Shown: piece by piece, positions 1 to 12,150 of the stretch | How the letters are laid out: each line of letters begins with the position of its first letter | Position numbering within the stretch: position 1 is the stretch's first letter | Assembly (NCBI RefSeq): GCF_026017845.1 | Contig: NZ_CP100416.1 | Coordinates: forward strand, 2,910,974 to 2,974,973 | Direction: 5' to 3' | DNA length: 64,000 nucleotides | Source: Amycolatopsis mediterranei | Lineage (GTDB): Bacteria > Actinomycetota > Actinomycetes > Mycobacteriales > Pseudonocardiaceae | Position numbers and translations under genes: made by a program | The notes under the pieces: model-generated | Told to the model about the DNA's origin: nothing | The model's database searches: none | What the model saw: the letters and a program-made list of their open reading frames with translations, nothing else

Positions 1-305
1 CGCGCCAGCTCGGGGTCGCTCACCGATTCGACGCCGGACAGGTCGGCGCCGACGGCGAAGATGAACGGCTTGCCGGTGACGGCGATCGCGGCCGGCTCGG
101 CCTCGAACGCCTTGTCCAGCGCGGCGTTCAAGGAAACGAGCCCCTGTGGGCCGAAGGTGTTCGGCCGGGTGTGGTCGTGGCCGTTGTCGAGCGTGATCAG
201 CGCGACGGGCTTCTCGAGCCCGGGCACCTTGACCAGCCGGGTCTTCGCCTCGGTGACGACCTCGTCGGGGAAGGCGGCCTTCGCTGCTTCAGCGGTGAAC
301 GTCAT
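1..305 (-). CDS. fadB: 3-hydroxyacyl-CoA dehydrogenase/enoyl-CoA hydratase (FadB-type), N-terminal fragment
   Basis: Only the first ~101 residues lie in the window; the gene runs off the left edge. It begins MTFTAEAAKAAFPDEV and carries an enoyl-CoA hydratase (crotonase) start with the oxyanion-hole-like segment AVGADLSG at about residues 84-91. The full family protein is about 700 residues, with a hydratase domain followed by an NAD-dependent hydroxyacyl-CoA dehydrogenase domain, and performs the two middle steps of fatty-acid beta-oxidation. Its ATG shares one base with the TAA stop of the thiolase gene (TAATG), so the two are translationally coupled as a trifunctional fatty-acid oxidation pair. 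The assignment to the fused FadB type rather than a single-domain hydratase rests on the N-terminal sequence style and the thiolase neighbour. Confidence 0.85.
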   Translation of the reverse strand, partial: MTFTAEAAKAAFPDEVVTEAKTRLVKVPGLEKPVALITLDNGHDHTRPNTFGPQGLVSLNAALDKAFEAEPAAIAVTGKPFIFAVGADLSGVESVSDPELA

Positions 306-1537
306 TACTTGGCCCCCTCGAACGCCGGGTTCTCCCAGATCACGGTGCCGCCCATGCCGATACCGATACACATCGTCGTCATGCCGTAGCGCACGTCGGG
401 GCGCTCGGCGAACTGGCGGGCCAGCTGCGTCATGAGCCGGACGCCGGACGAGGCCAGCGGGTGGCCGCAGGCGATCGCGCCGCCCCACTGGTTGACGCGC
501 GGGTCTTCGTCGTCGATGCCGAAGTGGTCGAGGAAGGCCAGCACCTGCACGGCGAAGGCCTCGTTGATCTCGAACAGGCCGATGTCGTCGATGGTCAGGC
601 CGGTGCGCTTGAACAGCTTCTCGGTGGCGGGCACCGGGCCGATACCCATCACCTCCGGCTCGACGCCGGCGAACGAGTAGCCGACCAGCCGCATGGCGAC
701 CGGCAGGCCCAGCTCGTGGGCGGTTTCCTCGTCGGCGAGGATCGACGCGGTCGCGCCGTCGTTGAGGCCCGCGGCGTTGCCCGCGGTGATGCGGCCGAAC
801 GGGCGGAACGGCGTCTTCAGCCCGGCGAGCTGCTCGACCGTGGTGCCCGGGCGGGGCGGCTCGTCCTCGGTCGCGAGACCCCAGCCGAGTTCCTTCGAGC
901 GGGTGGCGACCGGGACCAGCTCGGGGCCGATCTTGCCGGTCTTGACGGCCTCGGCGTAGCGCTCCTGGCTGCGCGCGGCGTAGGCGTCGGTGCGCTGCTT
1001 GGTGATCGCGGGGAAGCGGTCGTGCAGGTTCTCGGCGGTCTGGCCCATGACCAGCGCGGTGGGGTCGACGAGCTTGTCGGCGATGATCCGCGGGTTCGGG
1101 TCGACGCCCTCGCCCATCGGGTGCCGGCCCATGTGCTCGACGCCACCGGCGATGGCGATGTCGTAGGCGCCGAAGCCGATGCCGGACGCGGCGGTGGTGA
1201 CGGCCGTCATGGCGCCGGCGCACATCCGGTCGATGGCGAAGCCGGGCACCGACTTCGGCAGCCCGGCCAGCAGCGCGGCGGTGCGGCCGATGGTCAGGCC
1301 CTGGTCGCCGATCTGGGTGGTGGCGGCGATGGCCACCTCGTCGACGCGCTCGGGCGGCAGTTCGGGGTGCCGCCGCAGCAGCTCGCGGATGGCGTTGACG
1401 ACCAGGTCGTCGGCCCGGGTTCCGGCGTACATGCCCTTGTCGCCGGCCTTGCCGAAGGGGGTGCGGACCCCCTCGACGAAGGCGACATTGCGCACGCCTC
1501 GCGCGGTCGGCGCGAGCGGCGTTGCTGATGCGGCCAC
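305..1537 (-). CDS. fadA: Acetyl-CoA acyltransferase (thiolase)
   Basis: A 410-residue thiolase that cleaves 3-ketoacyl-CoA with CoA in the last step of beta-oxidation. The acylated cysteine lies in DRMCAGAM (Cys about 106). The C-terminal half has the family motifs NEAFAVQ, GGAIACGHPLASSG with the catalytic histidine, and CIGIGMGG with the second cysteine. I chose the GTG at 1535-1537 (start AASATPLAPTARGVRNVAF); an internal GTG 14 codons later (VRNVAFVEGV) is also possible. The open frame continues much further upstream, but that part has no thiolase similarity and lies antisense to the next gene. It is followed directly by fadB with overlapping stop/start. Confidence 0.93.
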   Translation of the reverse strand: MAASATPLAPTARGVRNVAFVEGVRTPFGKAGDKGMYAGTRADDLVVNAIRELLRRHPELPPERVDEVAIAATTQIGDQGLTIGRTAALLAGLPKSVPGFAIDRMCAGAMTAVTTAASGIGFGAYDIAIAGGVEHMGRHPMGEGVDPNPRIIADKLVDPTALVMGQTAENLHDRFPAITKQRTDAYAARSQERYAEAVKTGKIGPELVPVATRSKELGWGLATEDEPPRPGTTVEQLAGLKTPFRPFGRITAGNAAGLNDGATASILADEETAHELGLPVAMRLVGYSFAGVEPEVMGIGPVPATEKLFKRTGLTIDDIGLFEINEAFAVQVLAFLDHFGIDDEDPRVNQWGGAIACGHPLASSGVRLMTQLARQFAERPDVRYGMTTMCIGIGMGGTVIWENPAFEGAK

Positions 1538-1680
1538 GAATGCTCCATGAAGTAGACAGCTTGTTCGGTCGGGGGTCCGGGTGGCGGAGCCCCCGGCCCG
1601 GGGCGGAGCCCCGGTTGTCACAGCCGCACGATAGCCCTTGTTACCGGTCGGTAACCAGTGGTGTGGCCCGGCCGAGTGGG

Positions 1681-2310
1681 CTACGGCACACTCTTGGGCT
1701 CCATCGTCTGTCCCTTCACGAGCCAAGCGACGCCGAACGCCTCCACCGCGATGCTCTCCAGCCACAGCGCCGGGTGCAGCGAAGGCACGAGGTCGAGGTA
1801 CTTGGCCAGGGCGACCAGCACCAGGCAGGCGAGGATCACCACCCCGCAGACGCGGTAGACGACGCCGGTGCCGGGCGGCTGCTCGCCGTCGTGGGGGAAC
1901 AGGCGGAGGCAGAAGTAGGCGAGGGAGAGGAAGAACACGGCCGCGAAGACCCAGTGCAGCACGCCGGAGGTGCGGTCCCACGCCGTCACGTCGTGGTCGG
2001 GGGTGGTGGGGAAGAGCGCCAGCCCGATCGCACCCAGCCCGGCGACCGTGCTGGCGACGTTGTCGACGTAGTCGTGGCCGTAGTAGGCGAGGAGGAACAC
2101 CCCGACCGCGCACATGGCGCCGACGAGGACGTCGCGCAGGTCGGTGTAGTAGTAGCCGCTCAGCGAGCCGATGAGGTCGCCGCCCTGGACGAGCTGCTTG
2201 CCGAGGACGAGGACGACCGGCAAGGCCAGGCCGATGAGCCCGATCGCGCGCCGGAGGAACAGGTACGAGTGGACGAGCGTGTTCTGCGGGGATCTGGTCG
2301 CCGTGGTCAT
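1681..2310 (-). CDS. Uncharacterised multi-pass membrane protein
   Basis: A 209-residue protein with about six hydrophobic segments (roughly residues 20-38, 60-80, 88-104, 115-132, 150-170 and a weaker last one). The loops GYYYTDLRDVLVGAMC and LAYYGHDYVDN resemble the DUF998-like group of small membrane proteins seen in actinobacteria, but I cannot name a function. Start ATG at 2308-2310 is preceded by GGAGG at a good distance. It stands alone between the thiolase gene and a Cys-rich gene, both on the same strand. Confidence 0.75.
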   Translation of the reverse strand: MTTATRSPQNTLVHSYLFLRRAIGLIGLALPVVLVLGKQLVQGGDLIGSLSGYYYTDLRDVLVGAMCAVGVFLLAYYGHDYVDNVASTVAGLGAIGLALFPTTPDHDVTAWDRTSGVLHWVFAAVFFLSLAYFCLRLFPHDGEQPPGTGVVYRVCGVVILACLVLVALAKYLDLVPSLHPALWLESIAVEAFGVAWLVKGQTMEPKSVP

Positions 2311-2369
2311 GCCGCCTCCGGGGGTTCACAAAGGAGAATCGGCGGTCAGGTGCCCACGGGTGAGGCTTG

Positions 2370-3161
2370 TTACCACGGAGTTGTCCAAGTTCTCAGCTGA
2401 TCGTTACGCAGCTCGGCGAAGACGCCGTCGCGGTGGGCGATCGGCGCGAAGCCTCCGAGGAGCCCGATCCGGGCGCCTTCGGCGGGGTCCCAGACTTCGA
2501 GCCGGGCTTCGGCGACGACGTAGAGCAGGCCGTCGTGGGCCCACATCCGTCCGGAAGGCCCGGCGAAGGATCCGGTCAGGCGCCCGGTCGCGGCTTCGCG
2601 CAGCTCGATGCCGTCGAGGAGCGGCGAGTCGGTGCCCAACTGCCCGTAGTCCGAGACGATCGCCGCGAACCGCCCGTCTCGCGAGACGTGCAGCACGGGG
2701 CCGCGAGGCCGCTCCGGCCCGTCGTTCCGCTCGACGTCACGCTCCTCGGGCAGCACGACCGGCCCGAGGAGCCACTGGTCCTCGTCGTCGATCCGGGCGA
2801 AACCCGCTTCGGTGAGCGCGAGCCAGCCGCCCGGCGCCGGCGCCAGGCACCGGTCGTTCAGCGGGCGCACCGGGCAGGAGCGCGTCGTCCAGGCCCCGGT
2901 GAGTTCGCGGTCCCGCAGCAGGACTTCGGGCGAGCCGCGCCAGCCGAGGTGAGCCAGCTCCTCGGCGCGGTCGAAGCAGCCGACGCACGCGTCGAGCAGC
3001 TCCGGTGCCGCCGTGTCGGCGCACTCCTGGCACAGCAGGTCGAAGTCGGTCTTGATCCCGGTGAGCACGCGGAAGCAGGCTGGTCCGTTGTCGGTGGTGA
3101 GGTGGGTGCAGACACGCGCCCCGGCGGCCGGCGCGAGATGGCCGCACGGAAGAACTTTCAC
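2370..3161 (-). CDS. Hypothetical protein with Cys-rich N-terminus
   Basis: 263 residues, unknown function. The first ~65 residues hold paired cysteines (CGH, CTH, CF, CQEC, CVGC), which looks like a small zinc-binding module. The rest looks like a beta-rich, possibly propeller-like domain (segments such as GGWLALTEAGFARID, DGRFAAIVSDYG and LEVWDPAEGARIGLL resemble WD/Kelch-type blades). The start is a GTG at 3159-3161 with GGAGGA almost touching it, a short spacing, so the start is less certain than the stop. It lies just downstream of allophanate hydrolase on the same strand but has no clear link to that pathway. Confidence 0.65.
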   Translation of the reverse strand: MKVLPCGHLAPAAGARVCTHLTTDNGPACFRVLTGIKTDFDLLCQECADTAAPELLDACVGCFDRAEELAHLGWRGSPEVLLRDRELTGAWTTRSCPVRPLNDRCLAPAPGGWLALTEAGFARIDDEDQWLLGPVVLPEERDVERNDGPERPRGPVLHVSRDGRFAAIVSDYGQLGTDSPLLDGIELREAATGRLTGSFAGPSGRMWAHDGLLYVVAEARLEVWDPAEGARIGLLGGFAPIAHRDGVFAELRNDQLRTWTTPW

Positions 3162-3192
3162 TCCTCCAGTGTCGACCGGCGGCGCAACCCGT

Positions 3193-4790
3193 TTACCCGA
3201 CGCCGAGGTGCGCCAGCCAACCGCCCTTCGCCGAGATGTCCTCCGCTCCCTCCGTCGCCTCCGGCTCGCAGAGGAAGCCGGACACCGACCTGCCGTCCGC
3301 CAATTCCAGCTTGCCGATCGCCAGGGGGGCCGGGATTCCGGCGACGAACTCGCCGAACCCCGCCACCGGCAGCTCCCAGACCTCCGCGGCCACCGGCACC
3401 CCGCCGGACGCGACCCGCACCAGGCCCGGCTTCGGCGGCACCGTGTCCAGCGCGTACAAGCGGTACGAAGCCGCCGTCGAAACCGCTGATACGAACCGGC
3501 CGCCGCGAGAGGTCAGCTCGTGGTTCAGCGGCTGGCCGCGCAAGTGTGCGCCGACCACCACGATCGGGACCCACGCACGCCGCAGGCCCGCCAGGGCCGC
3601 CAGCTTCAGGTCGTCGTGCGGGGCGCCCAGGAACATCACGCCGAACGGGCGCCCGGCCACCGTGCCCGCCGGGACGGAGAGGGCCGACAGCCCGAACAGG
3701 TTGGTCGAGTTGGTGAACCGGCCCAAGCGGGCGTTGACCGCGACCGGGTCCGCGGCGACTTCGGCGATCGTCGGGTGCTCAGTCGTCGTCGGGACCAGCA
3801 GTGCGTCGACGCCGGCCAGCGTGGCCAGTGCCTCGGCGCGCAGACCCGCCAGTGTCGCCTGGTCGGCGAACAGCCGGTGCGCCGGGATGTCGCGGGCCGG
3901 GCCGATGATCGAGCGCACGACCGGGTCGACGGCGTCCGGGTGGGCGTCGATGAACTCGCCGACCGCGGTGTACCGCTCGGCGACGAACGCGCCGCCGTAC
4001 AACAGCCGCGCCGCCTCCAGGAACGCCGAGATGTCCACAGTGGTCACTTCGGCACCTGCCGCGGCGTAGTCCGACACCGCCGCGTCGAACGCCTCGGCCC
4101 AGCCGGGAGCCAAGGGGCCCAGCTGGTCCGGCGAGGGGACGCCGAGGCGGAACCGTCCCGGGTGGGCCTGTGCGGGCTCGGCCAGGCAGGTCAGCGCGAA
4201 CGTCGCTTCCTCCACCGTCCGCGCGAACAGCGACACGCAGTCGATGCTCGCGCACGCCGGGACGACGCCCTCGGTCGGCAGCAGCCCCGGCGTCGGCTTG
4301 AGCCCGACGATCCCGTTGAACGCCGCCGGCACCCGCCCCGAACCCGCGGTGTCGGTGCCGAGCGCCAGATCCACGATGCCGAGGGCGACCGCCACCGCCG
4401 ACCCCGAGCTCGATCCACCGGACACGTACTCCGCGTCCACGGCGTTGCGGACCGCGCCGTACGGGCTGCGCGTCCCGACCAGCCCGGTCGCGAACTGGTC
4501 CAGGTTGGTCGTGCCGAGCACCAGCGCCCCGGCCGCCCGCAGCCGCGCGACGACCGGCGCGTCGGCCTCCGGCTTGTACGCGTAGTCCGGGCAGCCCGCC
4601 GTCGTCGGCAGTCCGGCGACGTCGATGTTGCCCTTGACCGCGACGAGCTTGCCGTAGAGCGGCAGTCCGCGGTCCGCCGGCGCGGCCGCCTCGGCCAGGA
4701 CGTCGGCTTCCGGCCGCAGGTCGATCCAGATCTCCGGCCGGTCCACCTGCTCGATCCGCCGGTAGGCCGCCCGCACCCGCTCCACGAGGC

Positions 4791-4794
<4 letters not shown>
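3193..4794 (-). CDS. atzF: Allophanate hydrolase
   Basis: A 533-residue amidase-signature enzyme that hydrolyses allophanate to ammonia and CO2, the last step of the urea/guanidine carboxylase route. The amidase core shows the catalytic Lys in AVKGNID, the Gly/Ser segment SGGSSSGSAVAV with the cis-Ser, and TDTAGSGRVPAA with the nucleophilic Ser. The C-terminal ~130 residues match the extra AtzF domain (VVGAHLRGQPLNHELTSRGG onward). It is the last gene of a leftward operon; its ATG overlaps the TGA of the carboxylase gene (ATGA). Confidence 0.95.
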
Positions 4795-8335
<3,541 letters not shown>

Positions 8336-8339
<4 letters not shown>

Positions 8340-8971
8340 TCGCCGCCTCCGGGGGAGATGACGATCATCCGCACCGGCGTCGGGTCGAACCCGTTGCAGG
8401 GGTTGTTGATCTGCGGGCAGTTCGACACGAGTACCAGCACGTCGGTCTCGGCGCGCAGCCGGACTTCCAGGCCCGGCGCGGAGATGCCGTCGACGATGCC
8501 GAGCGTGCCGTCCGCCTCGACCGGCACGTTCATGTACCAGTTGACGTTGCTGACCAGGTCGCGCTTGCCCAGGCCCCACTTCGCGCCCTCGATGAGGAAG
8601 TTTTCGACGCAGGCGTGCTGGTGGCGGGTGTGCTGGCCGTAGCGGAGGCTGTTGGACTCCTTGCTGCACGCGCCGCCGAGCGTGTCGTGGCGGCCGCAGG
8701 TGTCGGCGACGACGGTCAGCAGCGGCGCGCCCTCCTGGGTGCGCAGCACGCTGCCGGTGGTGAGGAAGATGTTGCGCTGCGCGGCGATCGTCGCGGCCGC
8801 GCTGTAGCGCTTCGAGGTGTCGTTCGCGTCGTAGCAGAGGAAGTCGACGGCCTGGTTGCCGCCCAGGTCCATGATGGCCAGCTCCTGGCCCTGCTGCAGC
8901 ACCGTCGAGAACGGCGCCCGCGCGGGAACGTCGAAGCTGACTTCCAGCTGGGACTCGTACGCCGTGCTCAT
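8336..8971 (-). CDS. Urea-amidolyase-associated protein 2 (DUF1989; carboxyguanidine deiminase subunit)
   Basis: A 211-residue DUF1989 protein of the UAAP2 type. Conserved pieces are QAVDFLCYDANDTSKRYSA, TCGRHDTLGGACSKESN with the metal-binding-type Cys/His residues, RHQHACVENFL and NCPQINNPCNGFDPTP. UAAP1 and UAAP2 homologues have been shown elsewhere to form the heteromeric CgdAB carboxyguanidine deiminase, which converts carboxyguanidine to allophanate and ammonia. I start it at the ATG of MSTAYESQLEV (8969-8971), which overlaps the stop of UAAP1 as ATGA; a longer upstream start would run far into UAAP1. It sits directly before the carboxylase. Confidence 0.92.
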
Positions 8972-9801
8972 GCGATCCCCCGTGCGGTGAGGTAGTCGGC
9001 GGTGTTCTCGAAGGCGCGCTGCGCTTCCGGCGTGTGTGTCCACTCCGGACTGTCCGGAGTGGTCGGCCGGTCGTGCCAGGCGAGGACTTCGAGCTTTGAC
9101 ACCGTGTAGTCCGGCCGCGGGTCAACCGGGTGGGCGACGTTGGCGAGCAGCACGATCGACGGGATCTCGATCCGCAGGTCGACGGACCGGCCGGCGCCCG
9201 CGGAGCCGGTGAACTCCAGCCCGCCGTCCGGCTGGACCCGCACGCCCTGGAAGAACGACAGGCTCGGCGGCAGGTCGCGCGGCTCGAGGCCGTTCTTGGC
9301 CGCCGCCAGGGTGAACAGCGGCAGGCCGGCGGGGGAGGGGCCCTGCGGGGAACCGTCGCCGTAGCGCTCGGTGTTGCCGTCCACAGTGGACGTCCCGCAC
9401 AGGGCGTCGTGCCGTCCGCCGGAATCCGCGACGATCGTGGCCAGCACCCGCGCCTGGTCCGACAGCAGTGCCACCGACTCGCCGAGGTAGGCGTTCCACT
9501 GCACCTTGACCGTGTCGGCGACGTTCAGCCGCTCCCACGGCCCTTCGGCGTTGAACAGCAGCAGGTGCGCGCAGGCGTCGCCGTCGACGTCGGTCAGCCG
9601 CAGCCGCGTGCCCCGGGCCAGCACCTTGTGCGTGTACCCGCCGCCGGCCACGGTTTCGGCCCAGGTCAGCGCCTCGGGGGCGACGCCGGCCGGCGGGTCG
9701 GCCCAGGTGCTCGCCGGGATCGACGGCATCGTGTCGACCACGGTGCCGGCCTGGGCGCGGGCGTGGTCGCGCGCTCCGTAGGTCGTCGCGGTGGTGCTCA
9801 T
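8968..9801 (-). CDS. Urea-amidolyase-associated protein 1 (DUF1989; carboxyguanidine deiminase subunit)
   Basis: A 277-residue DUF1989 protein, the UAAP1 partner of the next gene. It has DVDGDACAHLLLFNAEGPWERLN, DSGGRHDALCGTSTVDGN and LSFFQGVRVQPDGGLEF, the last typical of UAAP1. Its C-terminal ~40 residues (VSKLEVLAWHDRPTTPDSPEW to the end) carry the UAAP1-specific tail absent from UAAP2. It is the first enzyme gene after the permease, only 12 bp downstream, so all five genes look co-transcribed. The sequence at 9380-9390 contains one copy of the TCCACWGTGGA palindrome. Confidence 0.92.
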   Translation of the reverse strand: MSTTATTYGARDHARAQAGTVVDTMPSIPASTWADPPAGVAPEALTWAETVAGGGYTHKVLARGTRLRLTDVDGDACAHLLLFNAEGPWERLNVADTVKVQWNAYLGESVALLSDQARVLATIVADSGGRHDALCGTSTVDGNTERYGDGSPQGPSPAGLPLFTLAAAKNGLEPRDLPPSLSFFQGVRVQPDGGLEFTGSAGAGRSVDLRIEIPSIVLLANVAHPVDPRPDYTVSKLEVLAWHDRPTTPDSPEWTHTPEAQRAFENTADYLTARGIA

Positions 9802-9813
9802 GGTCGTCCTCTC

Positions 9814-11283
9814 TCAGGTCGCGGGTTCGAGGGCGGGAGCGGGGCGCAGCCGCAGCCAGCAGAGCCAGCCGATCACCAGTGCGCCGCCGACGAACTCTAT
9901 CGGGAACAAGAGCATCCAGGGGGAGCCCGAAGCGCCGAGATCGTAGATCTCCGCACGCGGCCAGCCGATGTTGACGATCATGGCGATTCCGTACAGGACC
10001 GCTGCCCCGTTCAGCGGAACGCCCCATCGCCCGAGGGAGAACTTGCCGGGCTCCGCGGGGAATTGCCCGCGCAGCCGTTTCAGCAGCAGCGGCGCGGTGA
10101 CCAGGAGGTAGGCCAGGTAGACGACCACCACCGACGTCCCGGTGATCGTGCTGAACAGCGTCGGGTTGCCGACGTTGAGCAGCAGCAGCCCGATGGCCAG
10201 CGCGCCGGACAGCAGCGCGGGCGCGACCGGCGTCCCGGTGCGCGGGCTGACCCCGGCGAGGCGGGCGGACCCGGGGAGCGCGCCGTCGCGGGCCATCGCG
10301 TAGATCAGCCGGACCGTGCCGGTCTGGATGGTCAGGGTGCAGACGACGACGGCGATCGCGACGTCGGCGAGGAAGATCCGGCCGAGGGTGTCGCCGAAGA
10401 CGGCGGTGATCACGTACGGCAGGCCGTGCCCGGCGAGCTGCCCGTCGGTGAGGCTCGGCGCGGCCATCAGCGCGGTGACGACCACCGCGAGGCCGCCGAT
10501 CCCGGAGACGAGCACGGCGCGCAGCACCGCCCGCGGAGCCGCCTTGCGCGCGTCCTTCGTCTCCTCGGCGACCGACGCGGCGGTGTCGAAGCCGTAGAGG
10601 ACGTACGCCGCCATGAGCGCCGAAGCGAGCACACCGCCGATCCCGGCGCTGGTGCCGGGTGCGTCGTGCAGCACCACCTGCGGACCGCGGACGGCGAACA
10701 GCGCCAGCCCGGCGATGAGGACGAGGACGCCGAGGAGTTCGGCCGCGACGCCGACGTCGTTGATCCGCGCCATCAGCCGGACACCGCCGGTGTTGACCGC
10801 GGTGGTGAAGACGAGCAGCACGGTGCCGAGCAGCACGGCGTTGGCCGCGCCGGACGGCGACGTCACCGACGGATCGCCGCCGATGAACTGGAACCCGTCC
10901 CACACCGACGGCAGCACGACCTGCAGCGCGATCGCGGCGGCCGCGAGGGCGACGATGCAGCCGAGCAGCATCATCCAGCCGGCCAGCCAGCCGAGGAAGC
11001 CTTTCGTCAGCTGTTTCGCCCACTGGTACACCGATCCCGCGAGCGGGTAGCGCGCGGCGAGCTCGGCGAACACCAGCGCGACGAGCAATTGGCCCGCCAG
11101 GACGACCGGCCACGTCCAGAAGAAGAGCGGGCCGCCGAAGGTGTAGCCGAAGCCGAAGAGCTGGAAGACGGTGGTGAGGATGGAGACGAAGGAGAAGCCG
11201 GCGGCGAAGGCGGAAAACCCGCCCAGCGACCGGCGAAGCTCCTGGCGGTAACCGAAGGCGGCGAGTTCGTCGGGTGGGGTCAT
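9814..11283 (-). CDS. APC-family permease (guanidine/urea/amino-acid type)
   Basis: 489 residues with about twelve transmembrane segments, starting with LRRSLGGFSAFAAGFSFVSI, typical of the amino acid-polyamine-organocation superfamily (GABA permease/choline transporter-like group). YPLAGSVYQWAKQL is the classic helix 2-3 motif. The transported substrate cannot be read from sequence; position at the head of the carboxylase operon suggests guanidine, urea or a related cation. The ATG is preceded by AAGGAG at good spacing. A divergent TetR gene lies 176 bp away. Confidence 0.9.
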   Translation of the reverse strand: MTPPDELAAFGYRQELRRSLGGFSAFAAGFSFVSILTTVFQLFGFGYTFGGPLFFWTWPVVLAGQLLVALVFAELAARYPLAGSVYQWAKQLTKGFLGWLAGWMMLLGCIVALAAAAIALQVVLPSVWDGFQFIGGDPSVTSPSGAANAVLLGTVLLVFTTAVNTGGVRLMARINDVGVAAELLGVLVLIAGLALFAVRGPQVVLHDAPGTSAGIGGVLASALMAAYVLYGFDTAASVAEETKDARKAAPRAVLRAVLVSGIGGLAVVVTALMAAPSLTDGQLAGHGLPYVITAVFGDTLGRIFLADVAIAVVVCTLTIQTGTVRLIYAMARDGALPGSARLAGVSPRTGTPVAPALLSGALAIGLLLLNVGNPTLFSTITGTSVVVVYLAYLLVTAPLLLKRLRGQFPAEPGKFSLGRWGVPLNGAAVLYGIAMIVNIGWPRAEIYDLGASGSPWMLLFPIEFVGGALVIGWLCWLRLRPAPALEPAT

Positions 11284-11361
11284 GCGGATCTCCTTGTTTC
11301 GATCGCTTGACAGAAATTAAGTCTTCGCCGCGACGCGATGATCTCCGCCGTGTTAGGGACC

Positions 11362-11390
11362 CGTTAACGCCCGGACCGACACGGCGTCAA
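11362..11390 (-). promoter_or_regulatory. Possible promoter of the carboxylase operon
   Basis: Read on the minus strand, TTGACG (11385-11390) is followed after 17 bp by TTAACG (11362-11367). The leader to the permease ATG would be about 70 nt. The -10 match is only moderate. I see no clean TetR operator palindrome in the divergent region. Confidence 0.4.
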
Positions 11391-11459
11391 TGACGACATC
11401 CGGGCGTAACCGTGCCTCCGTGCGCGTGTCGCGGCCGCGGACCTGGCAAGATCACGTCC

Positions 11460-12125
11460 GTGGGCAACGGGTCGGGAGTCGGCAGGCCGAGGGCGAGCGG
11501 AGCGGCGGCGAACCGTCCGGACGCGCGCCAGGCGGTGCTCGAGGCGGCGGGCGAGCTGTTCACCGGAGCCGGGTACGCGGCCACGACGACCAGAGCGATC
11601 GCCGAACGCGCGGGCTTGCGCCAGGCGTCGCTCTACTACCACTTCCCGGCGAAGGAAGACATCCTCGCCGCGTTGCTGGCCGAGACGGTCCGCCCGTCAC
11701 TGGCCCTGGCGGCCCGGCTCGTCGCGGGCGAGGCCCCGGCGGCGGTCCGGTTGTGGGCACTGGCGTACGCGGACATCGGCCTGCTGGGCGGAGCCCGGCA
11801 CAACCTGGGCGCGTTGTACCTGCTGCCCGAGGTCGGTTCGCCCAGCCTGGCCCGCTTCCGCATCGAGCGAGCGGAACTGAAGGCGGCGTACGGCCGCCTG
11901 GTGGCGGCTTCGGGCGTGGCACCTTCGGCCGTCGCAATCCGGACGGATCTGGTGTTCGGGCTGGTGGAGAGCATCGCGGTGATCCGCCGCGACGACCCGG
12001 CGCTGGACGTCGAGGCCCACGTGCGCGAAGGGGCGGACGGGGTGGTCCGGTTGGCGGGCTCGGGGGAGCCGTCGGACGAGCTGCGCGCGCAGGGGCACCG
12101 GCTGCTGGCGGCGCTCGCCGACTGA
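11460..12125 (+). CDS. TetR/AcrR-family transcriptional regulator
   Basis: A 221-residue one-component repressor. The helix-turn-helix lies near residues 31-60: TTRAIAERAGLRQASLYYHF, followed by AKEDILAALL. The rest is a ligand-binding helical domain rich in Ala and Leu without a recognisable subfamily signature. I chose the GTG at 11460 (VGNGSGVGRPRASG); an in-frame ATG at 11412 would add 16 unlikely residues. It is transcribed divergently from the permease-carboxylase operon, so it is the natural candidate for controlling it, perhaps with guanidine or an intermediate as ligand (inference). Confidence 0.88.
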   Translation: MGNGSGVGRPRASGAAANRPDARQAVLEAAGELFTGAGYAATTTRAIAERAGLRQASLYYHFPAKEDILAALLAETVRPSLALAARLVAGEAPAAVRLWALAYADIGLLGGARHNLGALYLLPEVGSPSLARFRIERAELKAAYGRLVAASGVAPSAVAIRTDLVFGLVESIAVIRRDDPALDVEAHVREGADGVVRLAGSGEPSDELRAQGHRLLAALAD

Positions 12126-12150
12126 CGAGGACCCGCTCGAGAGTCGTGGG

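Noticed and set aside
1538..2329. N-terminal extension of the thiolase frame
   Set aside because: The added residues are Arg-rich, unlike any thiolase, and lie antisense to the membrane-protein gene.
11284..11459. Guanidine riboswitch (types I-III) before the permease
   Set aside because: No paired ACGR-loop hairpins or other conserved guanidine-aptamer features are visible; only a promoter-like pair of boxes.
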